From Wukongibacter sp050859025 (lineage in GTDB: Bacteria; Bacillota; Clostridia; Peptostreptococcales; Caminicellaceae): 64,000 nucleotides of DNA. This document shows, in pieces, positions 60,781 through 64,000 of the stretch. The stretch's first letter is position 1. Each line of letters starts with the position of its first letter. The notes below the pieces were generated by a model. That model did no database searches. It was not told the DNA's origin and was given only the letters and a program-made list of their open reading frames with translations. The translations under genes and the position numbers were made by a program. The stretch covers positions 5,952,001 to 6,016,000 of the forward strand of contig NZ_CP138200.1 in NCBI RefSeq assembly GCF_050859025.1, given 5' to 3'.

Positions 60781-62547
60781 CTAAATCCTATCTCTCTTTT
60801 CATAATGGGTATGCAGGAGATCATGGGCCTTTTCTCCAAAGGGTTCGCCAAGATATTCTTCGTATAGTCTCATGACTTCAGCATTTTCATGGGATTTTCT
60901 GAGGGTTTTTCTTTTATCCTCTCTATAGATAGCCTCTTGGCGCTTCTTAACAATCTCATCATTTCCATGATGGTAAGGTTGTCCTCCACCGCCAATACAG
61001 CCCCCTGGGCATGCCATGATTTCGATGGCATCATATTTCGAATCATTTTCTCTAATTTCCTCAAGGAGCTTGCGAGCATTTCCCAGTCCGCTGGCTATAC
61101 CTATAGTTAATTCTTTATCTCCTATTTTAACCTTGCCTTCACGCAGCCCTTCAATACCTCTAAGCTGATTAAATTCAACTTCCTTAAGTTCTTCCCCAGT
61201 TATCCATTCATAAGCTGTACGAATAGCAGCTTCGATTACACCACCTGTTGTACCAAAGATAACTGAAGCTCCAGTGCTTTCTCCAAGTGGTCTATCAAAT
61301 TCATCCTCTGGAAGGTTTTGAAAATCTATTCCTGCTTCTTTAATCATCTCTCCCAACTCACGAGTTGTAACAACAATATCTACGTTATCATGGTCATCCT
61401 TAGTAAGCTCTGGGCGTTTAGCTTCTGCCTTTTTAGCTATACAAGGCATTATTGAAACTACAACTATATTATCTGGATCTATATTATTTTTTTCTGCATA
61501 ATAGGTTTTAACAATTGTACCAAACATTATGTGGGGTGACTTACATGTAGAAGGTACCTCAAGAAGCTCTGGAAATTGATGTTCTATAAACTTCACCCAT
61601 GCAGGGCAGCAGCTTGTAAGCATAGGCAGAGTCTTATTATTTTCTATACGATATATCAATTCCTTTGCCTCTTCTATTATCGTAAGGTCAGCTCCAAAAT
61701 CCGTATCAAAAACACCGTCAAAACCCATACGTTTTAAAGCTGTTACCAACTGTCCAGTAACTATGGTCCCTGGATCCATACCAAAAAGCTCGCCTATTGC
61801 AACACGAATAGCAGGAGCTGTCTGAACAACAACATGTTTATCTGGATCATTTAGGGCCTCCCAAACCTTATCGGTATGATTGATTTCTGTAAGTGCTGCC
61901 GTCGGACACACTGCAACACACTGACCACAATATGTGCATGATGACTCTGCCATTGGGATATTAAAGGCTGGTCCGACAAAGGAATCGAATCCCCTTCCAA
62001 TACCAGACAAAATTCCGCAGGTTTGAACCTCATTACACATAGTCTCACAACGTCTACAGTATATGCATTTATTAGCATCCTTTACAATTGCACCACTAGA
62101 CAGGTCCTTTGGATAATCCATCCTTTCCCCTTCCCATTTAATCTCTCTTACACCAAGCTCCTTTGCTAAGGCTTGGAGCTCACATTCTAGGTTTTTAGGA
62201 CAGGTAAAGCATTCATTTGGATGATTCGAAAGTAAAAGCTCCACTGCCATTCTGCGAGCTGTAATTGAACGCAGTGTATCGGTTCTAACCTCCATTCCAT
62301 CAGTTGCCTTTGTTACGCAGGCTGGCACAAGCTTGTTTCTATTATTTCTAGCATCTACTAGTTCTACCATGCACACCCTGCATGAAGCCGTTTGATTTAC
62401 CATTTTCAAATCATGTAGATCAAGATGACATAGGGTTGGAATTTTAACGTTGGCTTCCTTGGCAGCCTCTAGAATCGTTATCCCATCTGCCACCGTCATC
62501 TCTTGGTCATTCATCTTTATATTAATCATTTTTTTACTTTGTGACAT
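60781..62547 (-). CDS. hydA: NADH-dependent/electron-bifurcating [FeFe] hydrogenase catalytic subunit
   Basis: 588 residues. N-terminal [2Fe-2S] domain (Cys40, 56, 59, 77), His-ligated [4Fe-4S] (His109, Cys113, 116, 121), two [4Fe-4S] ferredoxin clusters (CIYCRRCETMC 161-171; CTYCGQCVAVC 204-214), then the H-cluster domain: L1 TSCCPAW (311-317), L2 MPCIAKKAE, L3 ACPGGCIGGGGQPY. C-terminal small-subunit tail about 530-588. Reduces protons with electrons from NADH and ferredoxin together with the NuoF-like subunit encoded 19 bases upstream. AGGTGAAAGT before ATG. Confidence 0.95.
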   Translation of the reverse strand: MSQSKKMINIKMNDQEMTVADGITILEAAKEANVKIPTLCHLDLHDLKMVNQTASCRVCMVELVDARNNRNKLVPACVTKATDGMEVRTDTLRSITARRMAVELLLSNHPNECFTCPKNLECELQALAKELGVREIKWEGERMDYPKDLSSGAIVKDANKCIYCRRCETMCNEVQTCGILSGIGRGFDSFVGPAFNIPMAESSCTYCGQCVAVCPTAALTEINHTDKVWEALNDPDKHVVVQTAPAIRVAIGELFGMDPGTIVTGQLVTALKRMGFDGVFDTDFGADLTIIEEAKELIYRIENNKTLPMLTSCCPAWVKFIEHQFPELLEVPSTCKSPHIMFGTIVKTYYAEKNNIDPDNIVVVSIMPCIAKKAEAKRPELTKDDHDNVDIVVTTRELGEMIKEAGIDFQNLPEDEFDRPLGESTGASVIFGTTGGVIEAAIRTAYEWITGEELKEVEFNQLRGIEGLREGKVKIGDKELTIGIASGLGNARKLLEEIRENDSKYDAIEIMACPGGCIGGGGQPYHHGNDEIVKKRQEAIYREDKRKTLRKSHENAEVMRLYEEYLGEPFGEKAHDLLHTHYEKRDRI

Positions 62548-62566
62548 ACTTTCACCTCACTCCTAA

Positions 62567-64000
62567 CTAAGACTTATGAACTTTATTATTTTTATTCTTT
62601 GCCGTATATTCGCTTTCTCCCGTTGGACAATCTACATCCTTAATAAGAGCTAAATATTCCTCCCAGAAGTGTTTCATTGTACTAATAATTGGGTTTGGCG
62701 CAGTTTGTCCTAGCCCGCATAGGGAACCATCCTTAACCATATAGCATAACTGCTTCATTGCATCGATATCCGCCATAGTCCCTTTACCGCTAGTTATCTT
62801 ATTTAACATCTCATACAATCGTTTAGTTCCAATACGGCATGGAGTACACCTTCCACAGGATTCGTCCATAGTAAATTCAAGGTAGAATTTCGCTATGTTG
62901 ACCATATTATCGGTTTCATCCATAACTATCATTCCCCCAGATCCCATCATTGAGCCAATACTAGTTAAACTATCGTAATCTATTGGTGTATCAAGCTCTT
63001 TTTCTGTTATTACTCCTCCCGATGGCCCACCGGTCTGTACTGCCTTAAACTTATGTCCTCCCTGTATTCCTCCACCTACATCGAATATAATCTCCCGTAG
63101 AGTTATCCCCATAGGTACTTCAACTAGTCCAACATTGTTAACCTTCCCAGCCAATGCAAAGACCTTTGTTCCTTTACTTTTTTCCGTTCCTATTGATGTA
63201 AACCATTCTGGACCTTTTAGTATAATTGGAGGTATATTAGCAAAGGTTTCAACGTTATTTACGCAGGTAGGATGTCCCCAATAGCCTTCCTCAGCTGGAT
63301 AAGGTGGCTTATAATTGGGCTCGCCTCGTTTTCCTTCACATGAATTGATAAGGGCAGTTTCTTCTCCACACACAAAAGCTCCTGCACCATATTTTAAATC
63401 TATGTCAAAGCTAAAGTCCGTATCAAATATGTTCTTTCCTAGGAGTCCTATCTCACGGGCCTGCTTTAATGCTATGTTAAGCCTTTCTATAGCAAGGGGA
63501 TATTCTGCCCTTATATATATTATCCCCTTGTCTGCTCCTATGGCATATCCTCCTATGGCCATAGCCTCTAAAACTCTATGAGGATCTCCCTCTAGAATAC
63601 TTCTATCCATAAAGGCTCCTGGATCACCTTCATCGGCGTTACAAATAATAAACTTTTGCTTACCTTCTTGCTTATTAGTTATTTCCCATTTTAATCCTGT
63701 AGGAAATCCTCCACCGCCACGTCCACGAAGCTGTGATTTTTTTACTATGTCTATAACTTCGTTTTGTGACATTGATGTAAGTACTTTACCTAGAGCTTCA
63801 TATCCTCCAAGTGCTATGTACTCGTTGATATCTTCCGGATTTATCAACCCACAATTTCTAAGGGCAATACGTAGCTGCTTCTTATAGAATGGCATATCTC
63901 CTTGCTTAAATGCCTTTTTCTTTTTCTCTGGCTCCACGTATAAGAGTCTCTCTACCTTTCTCCCTTTAACAATATGTTCATCTACAATGTCTTTAGCATC
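62567..64000 (-). CDS. hydB: NuoF-like NADH-binding subunit of the hydrogenase, 5' end beyond window
   Basis: 478 codons visible. The frame stays open to base 64000 (DIVDEHIVKGRKVERLLYVE), so the GTG at 63937 is internal and the thioredoxin-like [2Fe-2S] N-terminus is outside the window. FMN/NADH site RGRGGGGFPTGLKWE and GAGAFVCGEETALINSCEG; N3-type [4Fe-4S] ESCGRCTPCRIGTKRL plus SLCGLGQTAPNP. The protein ends soon after this (DVDCPTGESEYTAKNKNNKV), without the two-cluster C-terminal ferredoxin domain common in HydB/HndC. Oxidises or reduces NAD(H) in the bifurcating complex. Confidence 0.92.
   Translation of the reverse strand, partial: DAKDIVDEHIVKGRKVERLLYVEPEKKKKAFKQGDMPFYKKQLRIALRNCGLINPEDINEYIALGGYEALGKVLTSMSQNEVIDIVKKSQLRGRGGGGFPTGLKWEITNKQEGKQKFIICNADEGDPGAFMDRSILEGDPHRVLEAMAIGGYAIGADKGIIYIRAEYPLAIERLNIALKQAREIGLLGKNIFDTDFSFDIDLKYGAGAFVCGEETALINSCEGKRGEPNYKPPYPAEEGYWGHPTCVNNVETFANIPPIILKGPEWFTSIGTEKSKGTKVFALAGKVNNVGLVEVPMGITLREIIFDVGGGIQGGHKFKAVQTGGPSGGVITEKELDTPIDYDSLTSIGSMMGSGGMIVMDETDNMVNIAKFYLEFTMDESCGRCTPCRIGTKRLYEMLNKITSGKGTMADIDAMKQLCYMVKDGSLCGLGQTAPNPIISTMKHFWEEYLALIKDVDCPTGESEYTAKNKNNKVHKS

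Noticed and set aside
63937..63937. GTG at 63935-63937 as the start of the NuoF-like gene
   Set aside because: No ribosome site, and the frame continues upstream to the window edge with sequence that matches the family.

Overview
The window comes from a low-G+C, anaerobic, endospore-forming Gram-positive bacterium of the class Clostridia. The evidence is a spore germinant-receptor operon, a SigI/RsgI pair, S-layer-homology proteins, pyruvate:ferredoxin oxidoreductase, an electron-bifurcating-type [FeFe] hydrogenase, SAM-I and PyrR RNA regulation, strong AGGAGG ribosome sites with TTG/GTG starts, and very A+T-rich spacers. The species cannot be named from the sequence alone. carA is cut by the left edge, and the NuoF-like hydrogenase subunit is cut by the right edge.

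Layout, 0-16 kb: carA behind a PyrR attenuator; two SH3-containing lipoproteins (a DUF4015-type glycosidase-like protein and an L,D-transpeptidase-like protein); a nitroreductase; an FAH-family hydrolase; a beta-CASP nuclease-like protein; an ABC-2 exporter (permease-ATPase-permease) followed by an ArsR-type regulator; and a bioY-bioB-bioD-bioA operon with a multi-half-site BirA operator on its promoter.

16-34 kb: a TAXI/TRAP transporter, an NtrC-type regulator and a kinase with an extracellular solute-binding domain. A canonical sigma-54 promoter precedes the TAXI gene, so this reads as one sensing-uptake module. Then come a reductive-dehalogenase-like Fe-S protein, an orphan helical protein, a subtilisin-family protein whose catalytic Ser is Gly, and sigI-rsgI with two paralogous SLH proteins carrying acidic tandem repeats. 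sigI and both SLH genes share the same unusual promoter pattern, suggesting a local SigI regulon.

34-48 kb: a germinant-receptor operon of unusual order B-B-C-C-A with SigG-like promoters, truA, a GNAT acetyltransferase, a MutS2-like protein without Smr, a repeat-rich 1.1 kb gap, an FmdB zinc ribbon, a HAD phosphatase and a chemoreceptor.

48-64 kb: PFOR, D-serine dehydratase, a methyltransferase, a ferritin-like protein, a SAM-riboswitch metNIQ operon, an IS3-family element sitting in the loop of a terminator, and the hydrogenase genes.

The most conspicuous unexplained structure is a set of intergenic imperfect-palindrome families (called A to E here). Family A (about 105 bp, nine copies) has TATAG...CTATA ends. 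Families A, B and C abut or share boundary TATA at 43.6-44.2 kb. Family E (about 150 bp, two copies) sits directly beside intrinsic terminators. They look like non-autonomous mobile elements (MITEs). No transposase for them is visible here.
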